Shown here piece by piece: positions 58,801 through 61,916 of a stretch of 64,000 nt of DNA. Made by a program: the position numbers and the translations under genes. This stretch comes from Symsagittifera roscoffensis (Eukaryota > Xenacoelomorpha > Acoela > Convolutidae), in NCBI RefSeq assembly GCF_963678635.1, contig NC_087070.1, positions 19,873,318 through 19,937,317 of the forward strand, given 5' to 3'. The notes under the pieces were generated by a model. The model was not told the DNA's origin and ran no database searches. It was given only the letters and a program-made list of their open reading frames with translations. The number at the start of each line of letters is the position of its first letter. Positions within the stretch are counted from its first letter, which is position 1.

Positions 58801-61800
58801 GACTCAAAATTTTACTCATTCAGTTTTTCCCAGTTGCGTTATTGGTCATATTTTTGCTTGTGTGTGCGAAGTGCAACTTCGCCTTTTTGTATAAATTGTT
58901 CACTGTTCGACTTTTGAACACTTTAGTCTAAAAGAAAAGCAAATCACGCTCTCTGACGAATGTGAATGAATGACTTTCAGTTTCAAAGTGGATTTCAGTT
59001 TTTAGGTTTTGCTGAACAATAAAAAAGTAATCATGGGTACTGTTTATATTAAACTCGATCATAGAACGTTGAGGTTATATACATTTATTTTTTTGGTTTC
59101 CTTGAGTTAATTGGCACTTTTCAACTGTCTGTTGTCTATGTTATAGTGATTTAGGATTGATGAATCAGGTTATTATTTAATGAAAGCAAAAAAAACTTAT
59201 ATGAGTTTTTAAATGTTCTGATCTTTCATGTATCATCTATTAAAGAGTTTTTTTGTTTCTAGAGTCTAAACAAGGGAAAGAGTCGCCCCTTAAGAGCTCA
59301 AATGGTGCCTCTTTTGGGCCAAAACCATCCAACGTAGACGTTGAAGACAACAAGGAAGGCATCTTGACAGATGACATGAACGTATGTGATAAAACGCTTC
59401 TATGCTTCAATAAATTTTACAGACAGAAGAGCTGGCACAGAATGTTGCTGCTGGTTATTGCCATTACAGTCCACAATATTCCAGAAGGTCTAGCAGTAGG
59501 AGTTGCATTTGGGGCTGTCGGAAAAAGTGACTCTGCGACGTTCAGCAGTGCCAAGTCTCTTGCTCTCGGGATTGGAATCCAGAATTTCCCAGAAGGTACT
59601 TTACTACAGGTGTTTGCACTCACAGAAAGCAATTTTATATTGTGAAGGCATCTTTTTAAGTGTCAATTAACCTAGTGAAGACACTTAAGTAGGTCGTTCT
59701 TCAGGAGAAAAATCTTAAAAATTGCTCAAGATCGATTTTTCGCGTTTTGACTCTTGGTTTGTTTCTAATTTCACGTCATTTTTTTGCTGAAAGGAAGGTC
59801 AACTACACTATTGGAAAGCAAAAGTGTAAAGGTTTCGAAAAACGTGATCGACTTTTAGTTTTGAAAGTGGAATTTAATTTTCAGATTTCCCAGCGGAATA
59901 AAAAATTTACTTATTTGGTCCAGTTTTCAAATTGGGTTAATTTTATCAAAAAGTTTCAATCATAAATTGTTCTAGAAATAATTTTTTTGATATTCGAAAG
60001 TTGTGATTTTTTCAAAAAACAAGTCTGTTTTTTCCTTGCGTTCATTACTTTTTTCTAACTGACTTTTGGCTATGTTTTAAGAGAAAGGCAAACTTTACTA
60101 TCAAACAACAGAAGTGTAAAGGTCACGAAAAACGTGATTAATTTCAGTTTCAAATTCTAGTTTTTAATTTTCTGATTCACTGCGGAATCGAAAAGTTACC
60201 ACTTGATCCAATTTTCTCTAAATGGGATAACTTGAGAAAAAAGTGCCGGTCATGAACAATTCTTGAAATTCAAAGAGGTTCAACGTGATTTATTTTTCTG
60301 TTTTTACTTGATTCTGTGTTTAATTTTCCAAATTTTTTTGTTGTTTTTTTTTGCTTGCAATCAGCAAGGTTATTGCAATCGGGTACTAATTTTTTTTCCC
60401 GTAAATATTTTTGTTCCCAGAATGGGCAAAGTTAGAAATAGTAATTTTGAGATACTACGAATTCAAAGTAAGTTCAATACGAATTCAAATTTCTTTGAGT
60501 CTCCACGCTTTGCCTGGAGGTACCGTACCGACTACGCGTGAATCAGTTCTTACTTAAGTTTATTGGTGTGTCTTAGGATCGATTTTTAGGATGTGTCTTA
60601 GGATCGTTTCCAATTAATTGGTGTGTCTTTTTTGGTGTGTCTTAGGATCGATTCAATTTAATGTATAGCGTATTGTTTTAATTTGTCGAATTTTTTTCGA
60701 AAAGAAAACTTCATGAAATTTGCAATATTTTTTTTGCAATGTTGACTTGGTTGTTTTGTTCACGGAGATATGTGGCGGTTGTCGCATGAGATTCAGTAGT
60801 GGGTTCTTTCTGGCTGAGATTTTCGACTAAAATAAAGAATTTTCTAGTTTTTACGGGCTTTTCGGTATTTTTATTGTTATCTTTCTTGGTATTTTTTGGG
60901 ATTTTTTATAAGTTCTATAAGTTAACAGATTTTCTGCAAGTTCTGTACTTTGAATATTTTTCAAAACTTAAGCTTTCATTTTTTTTTTCATTTTGATTTC
61001 TTATGATTTTTAGCTAATTGTTCCTGTAACTCATGCATGTTGTTTGGGTGCAAGTTTTTAAGCAAAGTTTTGTCTACATCAACATTTTTTATTTATTAGT
61101 TATGAGAAAGAAATGAATGGAGTTTGTGTAACCCGAATCCTTCTTGTATTTGAGGTAATTGGATTTTAAATTTAATTAGTTAAGTTAATTTAATTCAATT
61201 AAGGTTTTCCATTGTTTTTGAGACACATTATCGTTTTTTTTTTGGGATTTTATTGCGTATCGCAAGTGGCGCGAAGCTCAGCTTCGCCTCTGTGTTAAAT
61301 TTTTGCATGTGTTTGCGAAGTGTAACTTACGCTCTTTAAATCTATTTCGGATATAAGTTGTTCATTACTACATCTCAATTTTAAGTCTGGCTTGAAGTTC
61401 TAATACAATTAAAAGCTCGCAACTACTTATAAACTTTAAGGTGCAGCCCCTTATTTTTCTTTTATACACATTTGTTTTATACACATTTGTTATATATAAA
61501 TTTTGTTTTATCATTCGGGTTGTCGCTCATTGCGAGTTCTAAGTCAGAACTCGACCGGAACGAAAACTCTGAAAGTACCGTAGTGAGATAAGAATGTAAT
61601 GGTAAGCCACCATGTTGAAGGTCTTGCCGTCAGTCTACCTCTGCGTGGTCTGGGAATGCCCGCGTGGAAGGCATTCATGTGGGGCCAGTTCAGTGGGATG
61701 GTTGAACCTATCTTCGGCATGTTGGGATGCTGGGCCGTCTCAGTGGCAGAACCAGTATTGCCATACGCTCTGGCATTCGCTGCTGGAGCCATGATTTGGG

Positions 61801-61916
61801 TTGTCATGGACGACATTATGCCAGAGGCGCATTCGAGTGGAAATGGAAAAATAGCGTCGATCGGATCCATTGTCGGATTCATTGTCATGATGTCTTTGGA
61901 TGTGGCTCTGGGATAG
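25863..61916 (+). CDS. SLC39A11: Zinc transporter ZIP11 (split by duplication and insertion)
   Basis: Exons 25863-26127, 57186-57377 (or its twin 30206-30397), 59263-59595 and 61621-61916 join in frame to 361 residues (human 342). Diagnostic stretches: [18 protein letters not shown] and [19 protein letters not shown] in exon 1, the TM4 zinc motif [10 protein letters not shown] and the TM5 motif QNFPEG in exon 3, and [28 protein letters not shown] and MMSLDVALG in exon 4. Family role: ZIP-family zinc/copper importer at Golgi and nuclear membranes. The start is the only ATG in that frame upstream of the conserved core. Exons 2 and 3 occur twice; the first exon 3 is broken by the LTR element. 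Exons 2+3 total 525 nt, so inclusion or skipping of one copy keeps frame. A working mRNA must splice around or across about 27 kb. The exon 4 acceptor (GTTGAAG) has a poor pyrimidine tract. Confidence 0.9.
27060..28660 (+). repeat. Intronic tandem array, ~170-bp period
   Basis: Eight or nine diverged units. Each has TCTCGAAAACTAC, CAAATCTGATATTGTGGGTT or ACCTGAGATTTTGGGTTC, AAGTTATCGCCCTCTGAAAA and TTTTTGACCGTTTTTT. The CCTCTGAAAA-type landmark recurs near 27187, 27355, 27525, 27686, 27916, 28088 and 28260, giving mostly 161-172 bp spacing with one 230-bp unit. Confidence 0.85.
29288..29872 (+). repeat. SINE-like repeat A (GCGAAGC hairpin family)
   Basis: Begins with TTTTCAACCTAAGTCGCAAAT, carries a tRNA-like middle (CCGTGGCTGAGTGA, then GATTGGAATCGG) and ends with TGTTTGCGAAG...CTTCGCCTCTGTGT. 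Its twin in duplication copy 2 is at about 56267-56852. Related ends occur at 6431-6468, 28889-28941 and 61255-61335. Confidence 0.55.
30206..30397 (+). other. SLC39A11: SLC39A11 exon 2, first copy
   Basis: Flanked by TTTTTAG and GTAATC, coding for a loop segment that starts [16 protein letters not shown] with the flanking exon bases. It matches 57186-57377 by eye. It remains intact and spliceable, so transcripts could use either copy. Confidence 0.85.
30567..30820 (+). repeat. SINE-like repeat B
   Basis: Same family as repeat A but shorter: CAACCTAACTTGG at the start, a B-box-like GTTCGAATCCGACGC at about 30707, and the terminal hairpin GCGAAGC ACA GCTTCGC. Its twin is at about 57547-57800. 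Confidence 0.55.
31490..31912 (+). repeat. SINE-like repeat C
   Basis: Begins TCTAACCTAAGTCGCAAAT, has a B-box-like GAGTTCGAATC near 31648 and ends TGCGAAGTGCAACTTCGCC. Its twin is at about 58471-58893. Confidence 0.5.
32282..32613 (+). pseudogene. SLC39A11: SLC39A11 exon 3, first copy, interrupted by LTR
   Basis: Intact from its acceptor (TTTCTAG) through [10 protein letters not shown] up to QNFPE, then cut by the LTR at 32614. The last exon base and the splice donor are now displaced to 54290 onward (GAAGGTACTT). Reading on into the LTR gives a short chimeric tail and a stop at about 32706. The undisturbed equivalent is 59263-59595. Confidence 0.93.
32785..32824 (+). promoter_or_regulatory. 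CRE/YY1-like block in LTR U3
   Basis: TGACGTAA (32785-32792) is followed after some 20 bases by GGCCATTTT (32816-32824), which resemble CREB/ATF and YY1 sites. The same pair, more perfectly as TGACGTCA, is kept in the decayed LTR at 438-476, which suggests selection. Binding is inferred. Confidence 0.45.
32937..32984 (+). promoter_or_regulatory. Two adjacent perfect stem-loops in LTR
   Basis: GCAACTATTGT (32937-32947) pairs with ACAATAGTTGC (32954-32964) across a 6-base loop. Five bases on, CCGTTG (32969-32974) pairs with CAACGG (32979-32984) across CCGA. A third stem, CCTTCCGGATT (33002-33012) with AATCCGGAAGG (33056-33066), follows. All lie upstream of the TATA box, so they would be in the 3' end of the genomic RNA. 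Confidence 0.7.
33094..33100 (+). promoter_or_regulatory. TATA box of the LTR promoter
   Basis: TATATAA inside CTTTTATATAAAC, with an AATAAA 138 bases downstream: the usual LTR promoter and poly(A) arrangement. Confidence 0.6.
33232..33237 (+). terminator. LTR poly(A) signal
   Basis: AATAAA in CTGAATAAAAAC. In the 3' LTR the same signal would end the genomic RNA. Confidence 0.6.
33547..33561 (+). other. Candidate tRNA primer-binding site
   Basis: TGGCGCTCCTGGGTG begins 12 bases after the 5' LTR. TGG complements the CCA end of a tRNA, but I cannot match the remainder to a specific tRNA and the distance is longer than usual. Confidence 0.3.
34094..35770 (+). repeat. Leader repeat array of CCGGAGGGGT motifs
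   Basis: About 18 copies of AATCCGGAGGGGTC or close variants. They are sparse from 34094 to 35480, then dense: 11 copies in 35540-35770. In the dense part they form pairs (CGGAGGGGTCC then AATCCGGAGGGGTC) repeating every 40-42 bases, with unrelated AT-rich spacers. The same motif occurs once in each LTR as AATCCGGAAGGGT. Confidence 0.9.
36527..39997 (+). CDS. Gag-like / RT-thumb / RNase H polyprotein (internally deleted)
   Basis: 1156 residues. About 1-590 is charged, low-complexity and partly coiled-coil (about 310-400), then Gly/Arg/Ser-rich. About 595-700 resembles a Ty3 Gag capsid segment ([32 protein letters not shown]). It runs straight into the end of the reverse transcriptase ([36 protein letters not shown]) and an RNase H with its acidic set ([31 protein letters not shown]) at about 820-935. 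The CCHC knuckle, protease and RT fingers/palm expected between them are missing, with frame kept. A further unassigned 220 residues end at a TGA. The ATG is the first in a long open frame. Confidence 0.85.
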   Translation: MSLDKSRIPKRGNSSRKFIPEKQRKTMTDPFVDWIKRSRSDKEETVSGRMVETRSQKTSEERRELLEVEVNTDHTMNDNQEVNELEGRGRRLASESTPVEQGHDFATSTGTLDREEMSELSDISTEVATTRRSPTDNTMMASGTGKQITSSSFSERMKNTLGNFFPFSMGGGAGNDGESQEDEEDEEEQGDFGSQVSLNSSIQENEAYVGRETGTMDKFGVVTTISKEANTPGQSKDFAIRTSSEPQTGESRTRGLGNALADPEIDNEKTSRQRVKARISTSTKLPGTDRVTPPLVTPLVDNGAALEEALNNIVGSLGEQNEQMSIRMSELERAVHIERESLREEINRNRQEVGRSEKRLKERTDEHMTKNLSRMTREAEQRELRLRADMEKLRIQQEQSLGSLDTKIDAMMERRTQAIMDRLDGLLSSKSGPKEGEPNSGGPSREPRVNFNEHQRRKTYGSTRGRGSSSGYATRGNTAWGPNSRANSTGNRQTSDERPTQGTHATGRSDSGNRGHASPKRSHAGQAGNAHGDSDCRDAPHTEPSTRCEDTQAGHSRDATAMATAFEPLNRSLETFLTRLSGTNERSEKSRRVFKKPRCYKDESDGCIDTWIEVMKLHFEEEDLSERQECSALTSNLEGTALNCVMAKKQYQRDTAEKIFEILLNRFGSGVQGHQAMMRFEKRRQREDETIDKFLDDLNILFHWQRAGLKCKPSKCEILRDSIKYLGRMVDRHGVRPDPEAVEAVLTWKAPRTDTQLMSFLGFANYYREFIKGYADKVYPMQKLMRNKGKKFEWNDEAQVAFENIKRELCEAPVLGMPSEKGMYVLDTDASVVAISGILHQEQEWNGSKVLSDTEMKYGAPKAEMFAVVTFVEKYRAYLGSAPFKLRVDNRALSWLKTYSMDQSYIGRWIVRLDGYHMIIEHRMRDKHQNADSLSKKTESYERLEQKQANQAEVKEGFSFLDKETYEELPLTRWLDKSGHPIPGHPELPVEKAAEIKILSKEDPVPLDLLLRSNLVQQELSRMNINSLSLLDKTVQVTPQVMRMLGGLLEREVTRDDPEWTAAVASLTVSEKVKIMPSRRQHEENERDCRTIVQQLVSSIPQEILTSTSYGQKGQESGRQKKTVTFVDRDKDGEVVKQNLLQDYLSGEKDEEKNQR
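39998..43201 (+). CDS. Integrase with long acidic tail and macro-like domain
   Basis: Open in the same frame as the preceding ORF, separated from it by one TGA (39995-39997). The first in-frame ATG is 40112, so either readthrough or downstream initiation is needed; I start just after the stop. An HHCC zinc finger (SHDQMGH ... CLSCQQ) precedes a catalytic core with QIDH, SDNGTAF and GLVERQNR: a D,D35E triad with exactly 35 residues between the last two. A GPF-type C-terminal module follows ([12 protein letters not shown]). Residues after about 625 are acidic, and the last 140 or so (42770-43198) match the layout of Poa1/OARD1-type macro domains. The enzyme core looks intact. Confidence 0.9.
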   Translation, partial: QDQHPGQVNWSGESEIDEKIPDEKQDLENKVLSGEFRWMRRKYRHDLEERAVSSTTPSTDNDSRNSGMDTYSDRNSTSGSELSELTIHTLLVETRARDLDREVYQDPDSDRYLIPSESVFDNAADDLETIAVSKRSMSLLPQKEAVRTDLQPFQQETQPLAKIWCVKMEEDTHQPNELNSQMRVMKTYLKARYRLSDLLRAQRNDRMTSNLKRWIENGAPDKGDLEEDSYRILRQYFMQKEGRLYLNKDGIVACRRREEDKVLYKYNAIVLPQLYQTELLFRSHDQMGHQGIDKVYQRILKRFEWPGMKKACEKWVTACLSCQQVKDPRKLRFPLQSIESSEFNEVVQIDHQKICMTDSGYNQVLVMIDHFTKYAEAVPCITASAEETCDHLINTWIARHGCPMTFQSDNGTAFVGELTKELMRRSQVAQAHSTTYHPQTNGLVERQNRTLVSMLRVYCSRYMTDWDRYLPQVMGAYNSTQHSTTGVSPHMMLTGHEKSLPLTFFYPEYEGKKTSPQVYVRDVIRRQQELNDLCRRNTQQAQARQRKRFDKKAAGAKAYSVGDYVWVFQNVIPPKGTKKLLKKWRGPFMITEVHQEGRFYRLSTGRAAHYENIKPHNPSTEDWCIPADMEEGDYLMMDPACEVNEKGTREKNDGNEVVEEGTDTPLDLDPNEQIEAEDETLPYAEEDWRDPDQTEVPKNLEPDLPLTIQTRQKDGTRQRKKYNPYGDDFVVDRIDLKNIVEEIVGLEEITVSQDIDIVDDHNDEWVDDWSKPEVEFDDEQQQSNEQDLTNLRVLEWLNEMTSDPKKTNVTIQYVDRESAKYIKTERDDPSWAAQEGRLLIPASNLDLIPGMRSTGTPMDIFVRGVGVGLTHTENLIIKKLRIARETGDLEAETGEEPKKPDIGRVVESYFNLPNEYSSNIILTDSDFILTNRTCAVAITADMSFRTALAADFKREYKNVEFLWKQRPGIGGVAALPPAVSQIPGKYLCFLVTRATEKQHVDPENLVLSLTRLRDFLVEMDVKELSLPVYDPNRGRLHPRELYALVHVIFSDTNIQVYLHKKYYLSIG
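42770..43198 (+). other. Macro-domain-like region at the end of the integrase ORF
   Basis: In order: [18 protein letters not shown] (where Poa1-type macro domains have SAD..MG.GIA..FK..Y), [29 protein letters not shown] (family: YI..LVTK......P....L), a helix, [20 protein letters not shown] (family: P.IGCGLDGL.W) and a last strand NIQVYLH. Spacing fits along the domain, but both glycine loops that hold ADP-ribose are substituted, so ligand binding may be lost or changed. Alternative: an unrelated alpha/beta domain. Confidence 0.6.
43590..44759 (+). CDS. Element ORF2, coiled-coil protein of unknown function
   Basis: 389 residues from an ATG to a TGA. An acidic helical N-terminus ([13 protein letters not shown]) is followed by a disordered basic stretch and a clear coiled coil at about 165-225 (heptads from [11 protein letters not shown] through [13 protein letters not shown]). 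The C-terminus is basic ([14 protein letters not shown]). No family recognised. It follows the integrase ORF by about 390 bases, which include a GTTAT microsatellite, so a spliced mRNA seems likely. The same frame continues past its stop into the SGNH block I region. Confidence 0.75.
   Translation: MDNFNLDELMDLAEAYVGPMVDAIYRRLIERDFALEDPEVVMLLTALINILGHDNRGDRPTEVLLMAAYGERGVLDRPNMRVMRWRNGALSGSDLANEPGLGSSRTYQPGEMPMPSKPKPGLTRMHREKNSEATSSGSPLRAAVPPKRAKVTQKVQTNQTIQDLDEMNDQLRSTKKELDDMTKTMLAMEEDRDMWRKLFEDCNKKQGQEIERLRQEYKERSEQAALTTSIEKVIPARDIPRGQSPMELLTPREMSQTTETRLPAETNRVTIPDPSDTLGDPVVEQTVRKLIETAGRLVANKNAPGSGVTAPYGTIDDTGRVQLSQTVIRQGMSNVTPLMGNSRIPEKKVRKMPAKKVSRVIDVQKNNQLKYNFTGVPETDPRACFNRAT
44760..44969 (+). 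pseudogene. N-terminal part of SGNH hydrolase, out of frame with the rest
   Basis: In ORF2's frame, just beyond its TGA. It encodes [10 protein letters not shown] (block I with the nucleophile serine) and [10 protein letters not shown] (block II glycine), then ends at a TGA at 44967-44969. The remaining catalytic blocks are one base over, in the next ORF. This is either a broken gene, a sequencing error or a recoding site. Confidence 0.65.
44908..47457 (+). CDS. Element ORF3, SGNH/GDSL-hydrolase-like protein
   Basis: 849 residues from the first ATG; the open frame begins a little earlier, at 44878, without an ATG. The first 115 residues hold SGNH block III ([12 protein letters not shown]) and block V ([15 protein letters not shown]), so with the preceding segment all four hallmark residues S, G, N and H exist, in two frames. 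SGNH enzymes are serine esterases; such domains are known in ORF1 of some CR1-type non-LTR elements. Next comes a disordered linker, then an unassigned region with [14 protein letters not shown], a possible second block III. The end has hydrophobic segments ([13 protein letters not shown]). Confidence 0.75.
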   Translation: MVELMNQGKIPNVMILVGTNDISRGSDEQEALWESMMVCLFTTLWQKFSCAVLTVCTVPMNARSLTASGRRHNEGVMRWNNILRNLANRNAGRMILMDIEHELRAMDQARLTTDGIHFDSVEGQAWLNRVFQERLDELEAELFDTGVLKEEGTVSDTVITTFVPPNLETRLGTVPAVTNYRQQSSGEPGRRTDVQDRLGEAPMRRTIHPRKRIGPVNQPIEEVAGTSRSDTRSETTSTSREERPSRGSLMWSRSIPSPWHIYKDELMKLDLQRVSFIEDARRMLNGATLSVSRLYSITGVDWLIAASINFSSTTALRFADLEGLPSNNTIGPVNARPLQDVRLNHDERNREERPGRFLTARAPIGQHVKIFRQLTTPPGHVKERVYPKLLNQDGDAQRYGGLTAIKKDETIFAAYDKAEMRKAKIMVVANSEFVYTSKSLFWPDVIMLAAVDLDLLQSVSLAIGVQRQTEMNPITIVFAGINDHLHSRGFLSRLRDSATAENAVWPAIKNILESMGEVVDATKEGSFNKVTLRVVFALSPGYAHLPDGLKFVYAMVALLSEGKYDVIISAPNRMIEMENLRPLKAELPAVWSDISNAMRGFKDHALHMLVLDEVLGLELSNFSRQLKLKPGIDDDHRVITAMSNDLWFRAMEVASEDTRRKNSLETRAHLEAMVLRTKPEANQWLHLNPRVAALGADAFQQGPVMITKIHSYLLKEVNLAENAGEKTAEFVNRMCQITLETFWIQEVKGQEGFERTDSMLEGLGAGWTASFLAKVYPKVSHYLIKEFLQAVVKVSIVELIALFVTFGAESFVKGPAILLTDGIQNLRLDGLLTLIAITHGNLAYSMVVE
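47483..52546 (+). CDS. Element ORF4, 1687-residue protein of unknown function
   Basis: An intact ORF starting at an ATG 25 bases after ORF3 ends, so reinitiation or a shared mRNA is plausible. I recognise no domain. Visible parts: a globular N-terminal part (about 1-365) with [15 protein letters not shown]; an acidic, Ser/Glu-rich linker (about 370-500); basic and globular regions; a cysteine/histidine-containing stretch [16 protein letters not shown] at about 1170-1185; and a tail with [11 protein letters not shown] and [11 protein letters not shown]. There is no signal peptide or clear transmembrane anchor, so it is not an obvious envelope protein. The maintained length argues for recent selection or very recent insertion. 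Confidence 0.75.
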   Translation: MKERVRNLDMKKSTDSWNKIRDLRHTLIQYLLQQNRFGTGEDETIEREEDVRRHVGGMPLLTDLSLAMRIDPLALIRGVTEFVTVIYGPAVTFAFPDVKVEAYRRSVLHLNLISAVDGSTLNWCEQHALRELMSEDLLFAKISEPEMTVINFDDHFCDRMGEVERGHIEVFPKLWNLRPYDKTNGEMIRVPRLTAAYHKVREETKDWGDYKKLPEAIPEFPLIRRMLLGAVSVVQTPRLRAFETNERRAGNFSVTMDPCFVGRNAAVLQYTRFAYTDQATRRRISNAATPKPGRFDEEWRELGLAPMRMRGRTKLPEASLILTSVRKEMKVGGVLQTRTFLAPFGCEEIKVVHGEEEDKSAGTLLIPRFQEEADNDEQGPSSSNKDKSEGDDGQGGSRQTEEPMQQDQAGGEDDRASTGGTSSLDFNIFSDLENNADTLETTEPADEGISTLEPPSAFEEMKRNLPESSSPGNSRNNDQRILMESPRRRRIEASARVPFLGTLPEEEWEVHHRDHETRTGCKLDRVAFMEEVWTVIQSYGTQSILKTGLNQPLMREVLDKLDECEGRLSELLIDSATDESEANSPIKMTPQDNEGEVVYLSRTRRGTMRSKMVIDKINAMKMKLGSRVMPRRIGKTKVDSEISMKAGNSAKRKRVEEVMDLGQGDYQLSGTDRILTDIAMVPPILMAGIKSTGYKSKRSDRTLTGATLEMEILSQCGESKMRDFKPSPMNHGKGSVAGQLTPVEYNRLTVSETVSIDEPTGGYMEMLEYRNSARGYVMALEDEKAMEGYLEMMLQGTTLKQKAYGTLASSDVEAETIEQLVSLPWKAVVLRYFEEEMRTTPRIHALVAVPYVRTELQLRLAWCMMGLTREEYDSEERKRSKEEKVFLMTNLRDLIVQEGAAVACAKRRDALCFIRFLIEQISVPALSTCVKMLKEGDERTKATFLLAMLDMQQSKPMRVNMKEPEELEPMKKIDEIRRFSNKELRLTKESMGALPKSSEYCGPIKKKSYSYVSGIIGIAYNPFLSEDIRDCFFDYEQAVLLRFWTSRIVTNKSVNNPQAKLGLVLEEEVTAPSVPKSDKRVEFGLGFSDELLRTSLMAVWELMKPSWCPSPNADSILRATQDIQRELNADCNLRDLNIIYNVMITASKSNGEDKVELPGWGPEDWVKPGSCLAEVCGLEGHVCGSLDCVKTLEKQHKQLTVLFGNVVMKARTETELIADCHGGTDVNLVTALGFYSMYGSLESLLNLEQKHEMVTAISVEVFPGVLQTEQKYIGKWREAIETEMNIRHSETYCRPSGARYLVGSTLAPMCKSRYPVHFVAVDVKSTRTIVDQAFSVPKCVRLARMSEKSYELLCKMFSAVPERTKEELESILGKKFMGYVSGNFSDFEKQKQRGSTVTDYNAVDENDEIHRVMMEVEPLLEASGKRNWRSIMLTHDEFPCHCLLQTWWYPKRSNLVLIWDSGELLSMGLPDSSQPITIVIVGVMMAIRWLEAHVRENNRQEAPTREQLQKLDCLKDLDLFETMCKVLNIPMEVKKIWARKRLMPWFRANMTAWLYEYAKKHMSKHGRVYSEYQLDIGAGAFKRAFVTHRNAVTTAVKRISRTSERSGNEKAEMLKEDLERNVTLCLHNSFCRNRESNVDPLPCCKQRVEEQKCWRTASNSVRIVNDVLQDKETESAESVSQEEEMEH
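52547..53368 (+). other. 3' non-coding region and polypurine tract of the element
   Basis: About 820 bases without a long ORF. GTCCGGGGAG (53357-53366) ends two bases before the 3' LTR and is the likely plus-strand primer region, although its purine run is short. Confidence 0.6.
53369..54289 (+). repeat. 3' LTR of the giant element
   Basis: 921 bp, the same length and order of motifs as the 5' LTR. Two differences were noted: CCAGAATTGCC against CCAGAATGGCC near the start, and GAAAAACGAC against GAAAAATGAC. Followed by GAAGGTACTT, the resumed SLC39A11 exon 3 end and splice donor. Confidence 0.95.
54475..54950 (+). repeat. Two copies of a ~170-190-bp dispersed repeat
   Basis: Copies at about 54475-54660 and 54780-54950 share AAAGTGTAAAGGT..CGAAAAACGTGAT, GGAATTTAATTTTCAGATT and a TTGATCCAATTTTC-like end. 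They are duplicated at 59775-59960 and 60080-60250. A fifth, more diverged copy lies at about 63110-63260. Confidence 0.65.
55839..61142 (+). repeat. Tandem duplication, copy 2 (empty site preserved)
   Basis: 5304 bp, starting TTCGACATG and ending CCCGAATCCTT. It holds exon 2 (57186-57377), exon 3 (59263-59595, with its intact donor GTACTT), the SINE-like repeats and the dispersed repeats. It shows what copy 1 looked like before the LTR element arrived. Confidence 0.92.
61255..61335 (+). repeat. GCGAAGC-hairpin repeat ends
   Basis: GCGAAGC TCA GCTTCGC followed by CTCTGTGT, then a second, more diverged hairpin end (TGTTTGCGAAGTGTAACTTACGC). These are two short-repeat 3' ends in SLC39A11's last intron, outside the duplicated segment. 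Confidence 0.6.
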
